A DNA stretch of 64,000 bases from Buttiauxella agrestis ATCC 33320. GTDB lineage: Bacteria; Pseudomonadota; Gammaproteobacteria; Enterobacterales; Enterobacteriaceae. The notes beneath the pieces are model-generated. The model had not been told where the DNA came from. It saw nothing but the letters and a program-made list of their open reading frames with translations, and made no database searches. The position numbers and the translations under genes are program-made. The stretch lies in the NCBI RefSeq assembly GCF_000735355.1, contig NZ_JMPI01000024.1:62001-126000 (forward strand), in the 5' to 3' direction. This document shows positions 54,290-63,979 of the stretch, piece after piece (positions within the stretch are counted from its first letter, which is position 1; the number at the start of each line of letters is the position of its first letter).

Positions 54290-54350
54290 ATTCCACTATC
54301 GAAAAGGAGGCATGGAAGTGGCGGCATCATTAGCCTGCATTAGGCCGTAA
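54201..54350 (+). CDS. hok: Hok/Gef-family type I toxin
   Basis: 49-residue membrane toxin: MSSKNRLFSVIVICLTILMI, then IFLLRDSLCEFHYRKGGMEV, then AASLACIRP. It has one N-terminal helix and the family motif RDSLCE with its conserved cysteine, followed by a basic periplasmic tail with E-V-A-A, as in HokA, HokB, HokC and HokE. Family members depolarise the inner membrane when made. AGGAGGCGAAG is upstream. It lies between the pntAB and uspE terminators, with no phage or plasmid genes beside it. All elements look intact. Confidence 0.88.
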   Translation: MSSKNRLFSVIVICLTILMIIFLLRDSLCEFHYRKGGMEVAASLACIRP

Positions 54351-54369
54351 GCACAAAATTTCAGAGGAC

Positions 54370-54394
54370 AGTGGCGGGAGTTTTTCCCGCCACT
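54370..54394 (+). terminator. 3' hairpin of hok mRNA
   Basis: GTGGCGGGA / TCCCGCCAC with a loop that contains the T run. In this family the 3' end also folds back on the 5' end to keep the full-length mRNA silent. Confidence 0.65.
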
Positions 54395-54432
54395 CATGGA
54401 AATCTGGCATAAGGTTCAGCACTCCACCAAAC

Positions 54433-54465
54433 AAAAAGCCCGTTCATTAATTTGAACGGGCTTTT
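54433..54465. terminator. bidirectional terminator between hok and uspE
   Basis: AAAAGCCCGTTC / GAACGGGCTTTT arms; serves uspE on the minus strand. Confidence 0.8.
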
Positions 54466-54486
54466 CTTTACTACATGGACGACAAA

Positions 54487-55437
54487 TCAATCGTCTTCGT
54501 CGTCATCCAGTTCTACTGGTGTTTGATATTCATCAGGTTTGATGACCAACAAATCGCAGCGCAGATGGTCGATAACTTGTTCGGCAGTGTTACCGAGGAA
54601 CGCGGCGGACAGGCCAGTACGGCCCACCGTACCAAGTACCACAATACCGGCCTGCAAATGCTCGGCGAGATCGGGAATAACCTCTTCAGGTAATCCTTTT
54701 TCAACGTGAGTCATTTTTTCATCAATACCAAATTTTTGACGTAACGCTTTCATCGCAACCAGGTGCTGGCCGCGAATAGCATCGTTATAAACGCTTGGGT
54801 CAAAATCAGGAAGTTCGATGGCGATATTAATCGGGGTGACAGGGTAGGCGCCGACCAGGTGAACTTCGGTGTGGTTAACATCGTCGGCCAGGCGAATAGT
54901 CTCTTTAACCAGTTTTTCATTCAGAGCGTTATGGTACTGCTCTTCACTTGCCAGGTTAACGGCAACAATAGCTCGACCGCCTTCAGGCCACGGTTTTTCA
55001 TTAACCATCCACACTGGGCATGGGCATTTACGCAGCAGATGCCAGTCGGTTGGAGTGAAAATAACCGCTTCAAGTTTGTCGTGTTGGTGCGTCATTTTGA
55101 GCACTAAGTCGTGATCGCTGCTAATCACTTCCTGAATAATCGCCTCGAACGGACGGTTATGCCAAACCACTTTAATTTCAATCGGTACGCCCGAGTCGAT
55201 GTAATACTGGGCTTGTTCTTTAATCCAGGCCGCACGTTGGCTAATCACACCTTTGCGCATAGCGGTGCGTTCATCTGGCGACAGAAGGGTGGTCATTTCG
55301 TAGGAAAAATCATAGATGGGCAGAAAAGCTTTGATCCTGCCACCAATCCGTTGATGCAAATAAACAGCACGCCGCAGGGCGGGTTGATCGTCCTGATTAG
55401 GATCTATCGCGACTAGCATGTTTTGATACTTTGCCAT
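54487..55437 (-). CDS. uspE: universal stress protein UspE
   Basis: Cytoplasmic tandem universal stress protein, linked in E. coli to motility, aggregation and stress survival. 316 residues as two Usp domains (about 1-150 and 160-305). The nucleotide-binding type motif [20 protein letters not shown] is in the second domain. The C-terminus is acidic (ELDDDEDD). It is downstream of fnr on the same strand; the ynaJ gene that accompanies it in E. coli is not present. Confidence 0.95.
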   Translation of the reverse strand: MAKYQNMLVAIDPNQDDQPALRRAVYLHQRIGGRIKAFLPIYDFSYEMTTLLSPDERTAMRKGVISQRAAWIKEQAQYYIDSGVPIEIKVVWHNRPFEAIIQEVISSDHDLVLKMTHQHDKLEAVIFTPTDWHLLRKCPCPVWMVNEKPWPEGGRAIVAVNLASEEQYHNALNEKLVKETIRLADDVNHTEVHLVGAYPVTPINIAIELPDFDPSVYNDAIRGQHLVAMKALRQKFGIDEKMTHVEKGLPEEVIPDLAEHLQAGIVVLGTVGRTGLSAAFLGNTAEQVIDHLRCDLLVIKPDEYQTPVELDDDEDD

Positions 55438-55520
55438 ACAGGTCTCCTTACAACTGCTTAACCACAGTCTGTTTATTAAGACTAACCTATATGTGATGAA
55501 TGAAACAGGTGATAAGCCAT

Positions 55521-55559
55521 TGCCGGATCAATAAACGACTAAAATTTAGTGATCCGGCA
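55521..55559 (-). terminator. inverted repeat between fnr and uspE
   Basis: TGCCGGATCA / TGATCCGGCA outer arms with an inner ACTAAAATTTAGT palindrome. It lies just after the fnr stop and probably ends fnr transcription. Confidence 0.6.
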
Positions 55560-55573
55560 CAGGTAAAGAGAAA

Positions 55574-56326
55574 TCAGGCAACGTTACGCGATTGACCTGC
55601 GAGTTGAGAAAGAATGTCAATATTCTCGATAGTGATGTACTTACCTTTCACCGCTAACATACCGCTTTTCTGGAAACGACCGAGCAGACGGCTGATGGTC
55701 TCCACAGTCAGACCCAGATAGTTACCGATATCGCCACGCGTCATGGTCAGACGGAACTCGCGAGGCGAGAAACCGCGCTGGGCAAAGCGACGTGAAAGAT
55801 TATAGATAAATGCGGCCAGGCGCTCTTCTGCATTCTTTTTGGAAAGCAGCAGAATCATATCCTGATCGCCCTTAATTTCGCCGCTCATCAAACGCATCAT
55901 CTGCTGGCGCAGGTTGGGCATTTTACCGGACAAATCATCAAGCGTTTCGAATGGGATTTCGCAGACCATGGACGTTTCGAGCGCTTGCGCGAAACTTGGG
56001 TGCATCCCGGTGCCGATGGCATCAAAGCCCACCAAATCACCCGCTAAATGGAAACCGGTAATTTGCTCATCACCTTGCTCGGTAATGGTATAGCTTTTAA
56101 TGGTCCCTGAACGAATAGCGTACAGCGACTTCAGCTCATCACCTGCTTTAAACAGGGTCTGTCCCTTCTGAATAGGCTTTTTACGCTCAATAATATTATC
56201 AAGCTGATCAAGCTCATGCTCGTTAAGCGTGAAGGGGATGCATAACTGGCTGATGCTGCAATCCTGGCAATGGATAGCACAACCGCCAGACTGAATGCGT
56301 CGAATAATTCGCTTTTCAGGGATCAT
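55574..56326 (-). CDS. fnr: oxygen-responsive global regulator FNR
   Basis: CRP/FNR-family regulator holding an oxygen-labile [4Fe-4S] cluster; it switches metabolism to anaerobic respiration. 250 residues. The N-terminal cluster cysteines 20, 23 and 29 are in [11 protein letters not shown] and the fourth is in MVCEIPF. The recognition helix [13 protein letters not shown] keeps the E..SR specificity residues. An FNR box is in its promoter. ynfE and possibly pntAB in this window are likely targets. Confidence 0.98.
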   Translation of the reverse strand: MIPEKRIIRRIQSGGCAIHCQDCSISQLCIPFTLNEHELDQLDNIIERKKPIQKGQTLFKAGDELKSLYAIRSGTIKSYTITEQGDEQITGFHLAGDLVGFDAIGTGMHPSFAQALETSMVCEIPFETLDDLSGKMPNLRQQMMRLMSGEIKGDQDMILLLSKKNAEERLAAFIYNLSRRFAQRGFSPREFRLTMTRGDIGNYLGLTVETISRLLGRFQKSGMLAVKGKYITIENIDILSQLAGQSRNVA

Positions 56327-56343
56327 AGATATGCTCGGCGTTA

Positions 56344-56357
56344 TTGATATTGGTCAA
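56344..56357. promoter_or_regulatory. FNR box in the fnr promoter
   Basis: TTGAT-ATTG-GTCAA, one mismatch to the consensus, 18 bp upstream of the fnr ATG. This is the autorepression site, matching the one in E. coli. Confidence 0.8.
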
Positions 56358-56522
56358 TTTTAACATCTTTTTCTTGAGCACGTAAGTATGATGAATGCCC
56401 ATTCAGAATTTAACAAACAATAACGCCAGGGTTATAGAGCTATCCTATTGAAATTACTGGAACTGTATATTAATGCGTATTATTCCACGAAGAATTAAGA
56501 ATAAAATTCTGCAATAAAGAAA

Positions 56523-57038
56523 CTACAGCAGCAAATATCCTTCGTGACGCAATAACCATTCTTTACGTCCTACGCCACCCGCATAGCCTGTCATCGTGCC
56601 GTTGCGCCCAATAACACGGTGGCATGGAACCACCACGCTCACCGGATTTGAACCATTCGCGGCACCGACTGCACGTGCAGCACCCGGTCTGCCAAGTTGG
56701 TCCGCTAATTGCCCGTAATGCATCACCTGCCCGCAAGGGATAGAGCGCAAGGTTTGCCACACTTCACGCTGGAAGGGGGTTCCCGCCGTGGCGGTAGGGA
56801 GCGTTTCAATCACGGCCAGATCACCGTCAAAATAATCGCGTAGCTTGTCACTTAACCCGTCAGGATTTGCGCAAGCCACGCGCTGATAGCCGCCAGCACC
56901 GTAATGAAGACCCAACAACTGCACCATTCTGTCGCTATGTTCTTCCCATTCCACTGCCCGCAAATGGTACTGCTCATCGCAAATTATCCATAACGGCCCT
57001 AATGGGGTAACGATCTTGTCTTCCAGCAGTGTCAGCAT
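56523..57038 (-). CDS. ogt: methylated-DNA--protein-cysteine methyltransferase Ogt
   Basis: Suicide repair protein that moves methyl or ethyl groups from O6-alkylguanine and O4-alkylthymine to its own cysteine. 171 residues, as in E. coli. Acceptor Cys139 is in [10 protein letters not shown]; the helix-turn-helix region with the arginine finger is [16 protein letters not shown]. Upstream of fnr on the same strand, 16 bp after abgT. Confidence 0.96.
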   Translation of the reverse strand: MLTLLEDKIVTPLGPLWIICDEQYHLRAVEWEEHSDRMVQLLGLHYGAGGYQRVACANPDGLSDKLRDYFDGDLAVIETLPTATAGTPFQREVWQTLRSIPCGQVMHYGQLADQLGRPGAARAVGAANGSNPVSVVVPCHRVIGRNGTMTGYAGGVGRKEWLLRHEGYLLL

Positions 57039-57054
57039 TCTTCGCTCCGGTTAA

Positions 57055-58578
57055 TTAGAGATGCGGGTAAACTCCCGGCCCTATAGGCAAGCCAACAAGA
57101 TACCACGCCACCAGTAGCAGCAACCAGACACCCAAAAAGATGAGGGGGTAAGGTAATACTAAGGAGTAATAGGTCCCTAATTTAGCGTCAGGTTTATAGC
57201 GTTGCAGGAAGCCTAAGAATAAGGGAATAAACGGTGACACCGGTGCCAGGGGGATCACGGAAGAATCTGCCACACGGAACAGAATTTGCGCGAAAGCGGG
57301 GTGGAAACCCAGCAGCATAAACATCGGCACAAAAATCGGTGCCAGAATCGACCAGATGGCCGAGCCGCTGGCAATAAACATACAGAGGAATGACGAAAGC
57401 AATGCCAGGCCCAGGAACGCGGGGATACCGTTCAGCCCGGAGCCTTCCAGCACATCGGTAAGTCCGACGGCCATAAACTTGCCCATATTGCTCCAGTTGA
57501 ACATCGCCACAAATTGCGCCAACGGGAACACCATCACGATAAAACCGGCCATTTCCTTCATCGGTTCAATCATCAGTTGCGGCAAATCGGCCTGCTTGCG
57601 TATTTTCTTCGTGGCGATGCCATAGGCCAGGGAGATGACGAAGAAGAACAGAATAATCAGCGGCACAATTCCGCTAATAAATGGCGACGGAATAATCGTG
57701 CCTTTTACCGGGTCACGCAGTAAGCCGTTTTCTGGCACCAGCAGCAAAGCGATAACCGCAATAAACAGCAGCGACACAATGCCGGTAACACGCAAACCAA
57801 AGCGCTGAACATCATCAAGCTGTTGCAGCTTTTCCTTGTTTTCGCCTTGCCAGGTACCCAGACGCGGCTCGACGATTTTATCGGTAATCAGCCCGCCAAC
57901 AATCGACAGCACAATCACAGACGTCGCCATAAAGTACCAGTTATCAATCACGCTAACGTGCATCAGCGGGTCGATGGTGTGTGCCGCTTCGGTACTGATC
58001 CCCGAAAGCAGTACATCGGTCGTCACAATCAGTAAATTCGCCGTAAAACCGCAGCCGACACCCGCAATCGCTGCCAGCAAACCGGCTACCGGATGGCGAC
58101 CCACGGCGAGGAAAATCAATGCGCCCATCGGCGGCATAATGACCAACGCTGCATCAGACGAAATATGGCTAAAGAAAGCGATAAACAGCACCATATAGCT
58201 GGCATAACGCGCACTCACATGCGAGGCCATCTTTACCATCAAACTCGGTAACAACCCAACGCGTTCGGCCAGACCTGCACCTAAAACCAGCGCCAGAATG
58301 GCCCCTAATGGTGCGAATCCACTGAAGTTTTTAATCACGTTAGGCAAAAACCAGTGCACCCCTTCGGCGCTCAACAGGTTTTTGACCTGCACCAGGCTGC
58401 CGTCCGCAGGGTTACGAACGCTGACGTTAAACGCAGAAAGCACGGCGGTGCTCACGGACAAAACAACAATCAAATACACGAACAGCAAAAAAGGATGGGG
58501 CACTTTGTTGCCAATTTTTTCTACCAGTCCGTACAGCTTGCCAGAGCCGGAAGGGGTCGGTAAGGATGAAAGACTCAT
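57055..58578 (-). CDS. abgT: p-aminobenzoyl-glutamate transporter AbgT
   Basis: Inner-membrane AbgT-family importer of the folate breakdown product p-aminobenzoyl-glutamate. 507 residues with about 9-12 helices and re-entrant hairpins. The HISSDAALVIMPPMGALIF, GFTANLLIVTTD, and GSAIWSILAPIFVPMFM segments are family hallmarks. Last of the abgABT unit, 41 bp after abgB, and close to ogt. Confidence 0.96.
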   Translation of the reverse strand: MSLSSLPTPSGSGKLYGLVEKIGNKVPHPFLLFVYLIVVLSVSTAVLSAFNVSVRNPADGSLVQVKNLLSAEGVHWFLPNVIKNFSGFAPLGAILALVLGAGLAERVGLLPSLMVKMASHVSARYASYMVLFIAFFSHISSDAALVIMPPMGALIFLAVGRHPVAGLLAAIAGVGCGFTANLLIVTTDVLLSGISTEAAHTIDPLMHVSVIDNWYFMATSVIVLSIVGGLITDKIVEPRLGTWQGENKEKLQQLDDVQRFGLRVTGIVSLLFIAVIALLLVPENGLLRDPVKGTIIPSPFISGIVPLIILFFFVISLAYGIATKKIRKQADLPQLMIEPMKEMAGFIVMVFPLAQFVAMFNWSNMGKFMAVGLTDVLEGSGLNGIPAFLGLALLSSFLCMFIASGSAIWSILAPIFVPMFMLLGFHPAFAQILFRVADSSVIPLAPVSPFIPLFLGFLQRYKPDAKLGTYYSLVLPYPLIFLGVWLLLLVAWYLVGLPIGPGVYPHL

Positions 58579-58619
58579 GGGCGGGCCTCTATCTGTTGTG
58601 ATGTTATGTTTTTATTAGA

Positions 58620-60065
58620 TTATTTTAAAGGCGACGGTGTCACGCCTGCTGGGATCGGGCACTGGTACGGGCGTTCGGCGAGTTGTGCGTGCAACTCACT
58701 TTGGCAAGCTTCCAGCGTCTGTGGACTGATAAATAATTGCAGCGCGGTCGCCGCCATGACTTTGCCTGCGTGCAACATTCCTTTATGCGCGATTGAGGTG
58801 CGCCCCTGGCTCACCAATTGCCAGGTGTGCAGCGGGGTTCCCACGGTAAAGCACGGGCTAAAACATTGTGCGACCGGCACTTTCCAGCTCACATCACCCA
58901 CATCCGTTGAACCAGGCAGGATTTTGTCATTTGGGGCGTATGGCGCAATTTCGTCAATCAGCAACGTTTCACGATGGCGACGCGCAAAGGCTTTTCCCTC
59001 TTCATTGGAGGTATTAGCAATATTATTTAAGCTATTTTGCAGGTCGTTTTCAGTCAGCGTGGCGCGGATTTTTTTAGCAAATGCGAGCTCTTCTTCGCTC
59101 CATTGCGGCACGCCAAGCGCTTGTAATGCCTCATACATCACGCTTTCAAGCTGGCGATTGGGCAGGTAATTCGAACAGGCTTTATCAAAGCGCACATTCA
59201 CCGTGGTTTCCGTCATCAGCGCAGCGCCTTCGGCAATTTTATTGATGCGCTCGAAAATATGCTGTGCCTGCGCCATTTCCGGGGCGCGAATCAAATACAG
59301 CACTTCGGCTTGCGCCTGCACCACGTTTGGCGAAATCCCGCCGGCATTAGTGATGGCGTAATGCACGCGGGCTTTTTCAATGATGTGCTCGTTGAGGAAG
59401 TTGCTGCCGGTGGTCATCAGCGTGACGGCATCTAACGCACTGCGACCAAGGTGTGGTGAGTTTGCGGCATGTGCCGCAATTCCGTGGAAGCGATAAGCCA
59501 CCTGAATATTGGCCAGTGAACTGGTGCTAAACATTCCTGCGTACGCTTCCGGGTGCCAGGTGACGGCAGCGTCAACATCGTCAAACAACCCTTCGCGCAC
59601 CATAAACGTTTTGCCGGAACCGCCTTCCTCGCCTGGGCAGCCGTAAAAACGCACGGTGCCGCCAGAGCCATATTGTTCAAGCCAGTTTTTCACCGCTACC
59701 GCGCCAGCAAAGGCCGCCGTACCCAGCAAGTTGTGGCCGCAGCCGTGGCCGTTAGCATCTTCAACCAGCGGCTCGGGTGACGCTTCGCCAGAACACTGGC
59801 TTAATCCCGCGAGCGCATCGTATTCACCGAGCAGCGCGATAACAGGTTTGCCCGAACCGAAACTCGCCACAAATGCGGTTTCGATATTCCCTGCATTGCG
59901 TTCGACGCTAAAACCTTCTGCCTCCAGGGCGCAAGCCAGACGTTCCGCAGACCAGCGCTCTTCAAAACGGGTTTCTGGATGATCCCAGATATCATCTGCA
60001 ATGGCGGTAAACTCGCCACGCTTCGCTTCAATAGCGTCATCAACAAACTGATAAATTGAACGCAT
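58620..60065 (-). CDS. abgB: p-aminobenzoyl-glutamate hydrolase subunit B
   Basis: M20-family metalloamidase subunit that with AbgA splits p-aminobenzoyl-glutamate into p-aminobenzoate and glutamate in the cytoplasm. 481 residues. The metal-binding motifs ANGHGCGHNLLG and GCPGEEGGSGKTFM are intact. Its ATG overlaps the abgA stop by one base, so the two subunits are translationally coupled. Confidence 0.95.
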   Translation of the reverse strand: MRSIYQFVDDAIEAKRGEFTAIADDIWDHPETRFEERWSAERLACALEAEGFSVERNAGNIETAFVASFGSGKPVIALLGEYDALAGLSQCSGEASPEPLVEDANGHGCGHNLLGTAAFAGAVAVKNWLEQYGSGGTVRFYGCPGEEGGSGKTFMVREGLFDDVDAAVTWHPEAYAGMFSTSSLANIQVAYRFHGIAAHAANSPHLGRSALDAVTLMTTGSNFLNEHIIEKARVHYAITNAGGISPNVVQAQAEVLYLIRAPEMAQAQHIFERINKIAEGAALMTETTVNVRFDKACSNYLPNRQLESVMYEALQALGVPQWSEEELAFAKKIRATLTENDLQNSLNNIANTSNEEGKAFARRHRETLLIDEIAPYAPNDKILPGSTDVGDVSWKVPVAQCFSPCFTVGTPLHTWQLVSQGRTSIAHKGMLHAGKVMAATALQLFISPQTLEACQSELHAQLAERPYQCPIPAGVTPSPLK

Positions 60066-61375
60066 TACACACCTCGCTGCCAGGGAAAATTAAGAACGAG
60101 GCGCGCCATAGTGCTGACGGCAACTTCCATCACTTTTTCATCAAAATCAAACTTCTCGTTATGATGTCCGGCGCTCAATTCGGTGCCGAATACCATATAA
60201 GACGCTTTACCGCCTTGTTCCTGCACGCGAGCCATCATCAACGTCGCATCTTCTGAACCGGCAGCCCCTTTCACGGTATCGACCACTTCCGTTACGCCGT
60301 GGACTTCAAGCGCCTGTTGATGGATAAACGCCACCCATTCTGGCGATGGCACGCTGTTGGTTGCCGCACCCATCAGCTTCACTTGCGCTTCAATGCCATA
60401 CATCGTCGCCGCGCCGCGAATAATTTCCTGCGCACGGTCAAACACATAGTCGTTGATCACATTGGTTTCGCCACGGGTTTCGACTTTCAATAAAGCCGAT
60501 GCCGGAACCACATTGCGCCCGCTGCCTGCCTGCAATACGCCCACATTGACGCGTGATGCGCCTGCGCTGTGCGGAGCAATACCGTGCAACGCCAGCGCGG
60601 TTTGGGCGGCGGCGAGCAGGGCGTTACGGCCTTCTTCTGGTTTACCGCCCGCGTGTGCGGCGACGCCAGTGAATTGCACATCAAACTTAGTGGTCGCCAT
60701 AAAGTTATCGCTGCCGCACACCACGGTGCCGGAAGGGACGCCAGTGCCAATATGAATCGCCGTAAAGTAGTCGATGTTATCGAGCGCCCCCGCTGCAACC
60801 ATGGCGCGAGCGCCACGAGTCCCTTCTTCGGCGGGCTGGAAAATGAGTTTGATTGTGCCGTTGAGCTGGTCTGCAAACTGTTGCAACATGCTGGCAAGGC
60901 CGAGGCCAATGGCGGTGTGCCCGTCGTGGCCGCAGGCATGCATCATTCCTTCGTTACACGAGGCAAAACCTTCGGCAAACGGGCGATGTGCCGGTTGCAA
61001 CATCTCACCTAAATCCAGCGCGTCCATGTCCACGCGAAACGCGAACGTTGGGCCTGGGCGACCGGTTTCCAGCGTGGCGACAATCCCGGTAAATCCGCCG
61101 GAAAAATGCGTCAGCCATTGCGGTAATGCGCCTTGTTCCAGCGCACGTTGTTCCTCGCGTGCCAGCACGTCTGGCGATGGTAGCCCCATGCGTGCTGCGT
61201 CATCCACTACATCCCGGCCTAACGCCAGCTGATAACCTAATTGATGCAGCGTTTCGGCCACGAGGGTGGCGGTGCGAAATTCCAGCCAGCCGGACTCGGC
61301 GAAATGGTGAAAATCACGCCGCCAGTGCTGCATGCGCGGTGCCAGTTCATGTACAGCCAGTTCAATTTGCGTCAT
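60065..61375 (-). CDS. abgA: p-aminobenzoyl-glutamate hydrolase subunit A
   Basis: Partner subunit of the AbgAB hydrolase, M20 family. 436 residues, same as E. coli, with the start at 61375 (MTQIELAVHELAPRM); the frame extends to 61414 without conservation. Metal motifs MMHACGHDGHTAIG and FQPAEEGTRGARAM are intact. First gene of abgABT, divergent from its regulator abgR. Confidence 0.95.
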   Translation of the reverse strand: MTQIELAVHELAPRMQHWRRDFHHFAESGWLEFRTATLVAETLHQLGYQLALGRDVVDDAARMGLPSPDVLAREEQRALEQGALPQWLTHFSGGFTGIVATLETGRPGPTFAFRVDMDALDLGEMLQPAHRPFAEGFASCNEGMMHACGHDGHTAIGLGLASMLQQFADQLNGTIKLIFQPAEEGTRGARAMVAAGALDNIDYFTAIHIGTGVPSGTVVCGSDNFMATTKFDVQFTGVAAHAGGKPEEGRNALLAAAQTALALHGIAPHSAGASRVNVGVLQAGSGRNVVPASALLKVETRGETNVINDYVFDRAQEIIRGAATMYGIEAQVKLMGAATNSVPSPEWVAFIHQQALEVHGVTEVVDTVKGAAGSEDATLMMARVQEQGGKASYMVFGTELSAGHHNEKFDFDEKVMEVAVSTMARLVLNFPWQRGV

Positions 61376-61550
61376 AAAACATCCCGTATAAGCATCTTCT
61401 GTGATCAACTTCACGCTGTGATAGTTTTTACTTATCGCTCAGCGAAATTTGGTAGTTTTCGCCGTCATGGGATTACCCTGGCACAAGAGTTTCAATTACA
61501 GTAGATGCTAAAATCTTTCGTCTGATAGCTATTGGTTATCAGGAGGCAAT

Positions 61551-62447
61551 GTGACCTTCCAGGTTAAGCTCCACCAGATTCGTGCGTTTGTGGCTGTGAC
61601 GCAAAATGGCAGCATTCGCGGAGCCAGTCGGGCGTTAAATCTTTCTCAACCCGCGCTCACAAAAGCGATAAAAGAATTAGAAGAAGGGTTATCGGCACGT
61701 TTGTTTATCCGGCGCAGCCAGGGCGTGGCGTTGACCGAATGCGGGGAAAGCTTTTACCAACATGCTCAATTAATTCTCGAAGAGTTACGCGCCGCGCAGG
61801 AAGATATTTTGCAGCGTCAGGGGCAACTGGCAGGGCAAATCAATATCGGTCTGGGAGCGAGTGTTTCCCGGACGCTGATGCCGCCGGTTATCACCGCGTT
61901 TCATCAAAAACACCCGAAAGTAAAAGTACGAATTATGGAAGGACAACTGGTGTCGATGATCAACTCGCTGCGCCAGGGCGAGCTGGATTTCACCATCAAC
62001 ACCTATTATCAAGGCCCGTATGACCAGGAATTTACCTTTGAACGGCTGTTCGAAAAACCCTTCGCGGTATTTGCTCGCGAAGGCCATCCAGCGATTGGCG
62101 CGACATCATTAAAAGAACTGCTGCACTATGACTGGACGCTGCCCACGCCACGCGGCAGCTATTACAAACAACTGGAAGAAGTGTTTCAAAAGCGCTCAGA
62201 AATTCCCAATATCAGCGTCTTCTGTGAAACGTTTTCTGCCTGCATTAGCCTTATCGCGCAAAGTGATTTCCTCAGTATCCTGCCCGCCGAATTAGGCCAC
62301 GACCCGTTGCTGGCACACAGTTTAAAACAGATAAATATTACTGAAACGTTGCCGCAAGCCACCTACTATTTGATTCAGCGACGTGATGTGACTCAGGCAC
62401 CGTTAACCACGGCGCTTATCAATCAATTTCGTCGCGAGTGCCGTTAA
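61551..62447 (+). CDS. abgR: LysR-family regulator AbgR
   Basis: Likely activator of abgABT. 298 residues, GTG start at 61551 with AGGAGG upstream. Winged helix-turn-helix: LHQIRAFVAVTQNGSIRGASRALNLSQPALTKAIKEL split over the first 45 residues. The effector domain has GQINIGLGASVSRTLMP. Divergent from abgA across 175 bp, the classical LysR arrangement. Confidence 0.94.
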   Translation: MTFQVKLHQIRAFVAVTQNGSIRGASRALNLSQPALTKAIKELEEGLSARLFIRRSQGVALTECGESFYQHAQLILEELRAAQEDILQRQGQLAGQINIGLGASVSRTLMPPVITAFHQKHPKVKVRIMEGQLVSMINSLRQGELDFTINTYYQGPYDQEFTFERLFEKPFAVFAREGHPAIGATSLKELLHYDWTLPTPRGSYYKQLEEVFQKRSEIPNISVFCETFSACISLIAQSDFLSILPAELGHDPLLAHSLKQINITETLPQATYYLIQRRDVTQAPLTTALINQFRRECR

Positions 62448-62514
62448 TCCGGCATTGAGCCACGGCACATCGGCAGCTATAGTGACTTCAGAATCGAGCC
62501 TGGAGGATTTGCAC

Positions 62515-63078
62515 ATGAACCTTGACGAAAAATCGCTGTTTCTCGATGCGATGGAAGACGTGAAACCGCTGAAAGATTGCAACAGCAGCCAGTGGTTGAA
62601 ACCGGTCAAAGAGAAGGTGGTGCAAAAACCCGACACCCTTCAGTTGGATAACTTCCTGACCACCGGTTTTCTGGAAATTATTCCGCTCAACACCTTGCTT
62701 GAATTCAAGCGAGAAGGGCTGCAAAACGGCGTGCTGGATAAACTTCGACTGGGGAAATACAAACAGGAGGCGAGTTTAAACCTGATTCGCCAGCCGGTTG
62801 AACAGTGCCGTCAGTTGCTTTTTGCCTATATTCAGGAGGCCAAAAAAGACGGCCTGCGTAATTTGCTGATCGTTCATGGCAAAGGCCGTGAAGATAAGTC
62901 CCACGCCAATATTGTGCGCAGTTACGTTGCGCGTTGGCTGGCGGAGTTTGACGAAGTTCAGGCATTTTGCAGCGCGATGCCGCACCATGGCGGCAGCGGG
63001 GCATGCTATGTGGCGCTTAAAAAATCCGACCAGGCCAAAGTCGAAAACTGGGAACGCCACGCTAAACGCAGCCGCTAA
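62515..63078 (+). CDS. smrA: DNA endonuclease SmrA
   Basis: Small MutS-related (Smr) domain protein; E. coli SmrA (YdaL) has DNA nicking activity. 187 residues from the ATG at 62515 with GGAGG upstream, exactly the E. coli length; an upstream frame to 62455 is not conserved. Smr core: LLIVHGKGREDKSHANIVRS and MPHHGGSGACYVAL. It follows abgR by 67 bp. Confidence 0.95.
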   Translation: MNLDEKSLFLDAMEDVKPLKDCNSSQWLKPVKEKVVQKPDTLQLDNFLTTGFLEIIPLNTLLEFKREGLQNGVLDKLRLGKYKQEASLNLIRQPVEQCRQLLFAYIQEAKKDGLRNLLIVHGKGREDKSHANIVRSYVARWLAEFDEVQAFCSAMPHHGGSGACYVALKKSDQAKVENWERHAKRSR

Positions 63079-63086
63079 GTATTTTT

Positions 63087-63117
63087 GGCGGAGGACGCTA
63101 ACGCTTATCCGCCCTAC
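63087..63117. repeat. REP-like palindrome downstream of smrA
   Basis: GGCGGAGGACGCTAACG followed by CTTATCCGCCCTAC, the same type as at 19432, between convergent smrA and the IclR-family gene. Confidence 0.65.
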
Positions 63118-63172
63118 AAAAACCAGCGCCCAGGTCAGATAAGCGAAGTGTCATTCGACACTGCCCCCAACA

Positions 63173-63979
63173 TCACGACTTCAACAACAACGACAACTCT
63201 TGCGCCGCTTCCTGCAACTTCGGCAATACGCGGCTGCGCAACTCCTGCGTGGAAACCTGGCCTGCATGAACACCGACGTTTAACGCGGCAACCACCGTAC
63301 CTTCCGGGTTAACCAACGGTACGGCGATAGAACGTAATCCCATCTCGAGTTCCTGGTCATTGAGCGCGTAGCCTTGCTGGCGCACGCGCTTTAGCTCCTC
63401 ACGCAATTTGCTCACCGAATCCACCGTCTGCGGCGTGTAGCGAATCATCGTTATGCGAGCCAGGAAATCATTCAGCTGTTCTTCCGGCAAATAACTCAGC
63501 AACACGCGCCCCATCGACGTTGACCAGGCGGGCAATCGGCTGCCGATATCCAAATCAATCGTCATGATGCGCGAGCTGGAGGCGCGGGCGATATACAGAA
63601 TATCGTCGCCATCAAGTGTGGCAATCGAGCAGGATTCGTTGAGCATTTCACTCAAATGCTTGAGCACCGGCTGCGTCGATTTTGCCAGGGGAGTAGAAGC
63701 CAGATAAGCATGACCGAGGGACAAAATTCGCGGGCGAAGTTGGTAGTTTTTGCCATCATCCGCGTAGACAAAACCGAGCTTGCTCAGGGTATACAAACAG
63801 CGACGCACCGCTGCCCGGGGGATCCCCGTTTTCTGGCTGATTTGTGAAATAGAGAGCTGCCTGCGCTGCGGGGTAAACGCCTGGATAACCTCAAGCCCAC
63901 GCGCCAGTGACGCCATAAAATTGGGGTCGCCCTTAAACGGATCGACTTCCGCCGTTAACTCATCACGTTGAATTTCCAT
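63173..63979 (-). CDS. IclR-family regulator, PcaR/PcaU/PobR type
   Basis: DNA-binding regulator of 268 residues. N-terminal winged helix (FMASLARGLEVIQAF, SISQISQKTGIPRAAVRRCL) and C-terminal GAF-like effector domain (NESCSIATLDGDDILYIARA, DIGSRLPAWSTSMGRVLLS). These segments resemble the beta-ketoadipate-pathway regulators of aromatic-acid breakdown. GAGGAG is upstream of the ATG at 63979. Its targets probably lie to the right of the window; without them the aromatic link is inference. Confidence 0.85.
   Translation of the reverse strand: MEIQRDELTAEVDPFKGDPNFMASLARGLEVIQAFTPQRRQLSISQISQKTGIPRAAVRRCLYTLSKLGFVYADDGKNYQLRPRILSLGHAYLASTPLAKSTQPVLKHLSEMLNESCSIATLDGDDILYIARASSSRIMTIDLDIGSRLPAWSTSMGRVLLSYLPEEQLNDFLARITMIRYTPQTVDSVSKLREELKRVRQQGYALNDQELEMGLRSIAVPLVNPEGTVVAALNVGVHAGQVSTQELRSRVLPKLQEAAQELSLLLKS

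Noticed and set aside
62448-62514. McaS small RNA between abgR and smrA, where E. coli has it
   Set aside because: The gap is only 67 bp, too short for McaS plus a promoter, and no terminator hairpin is seen.
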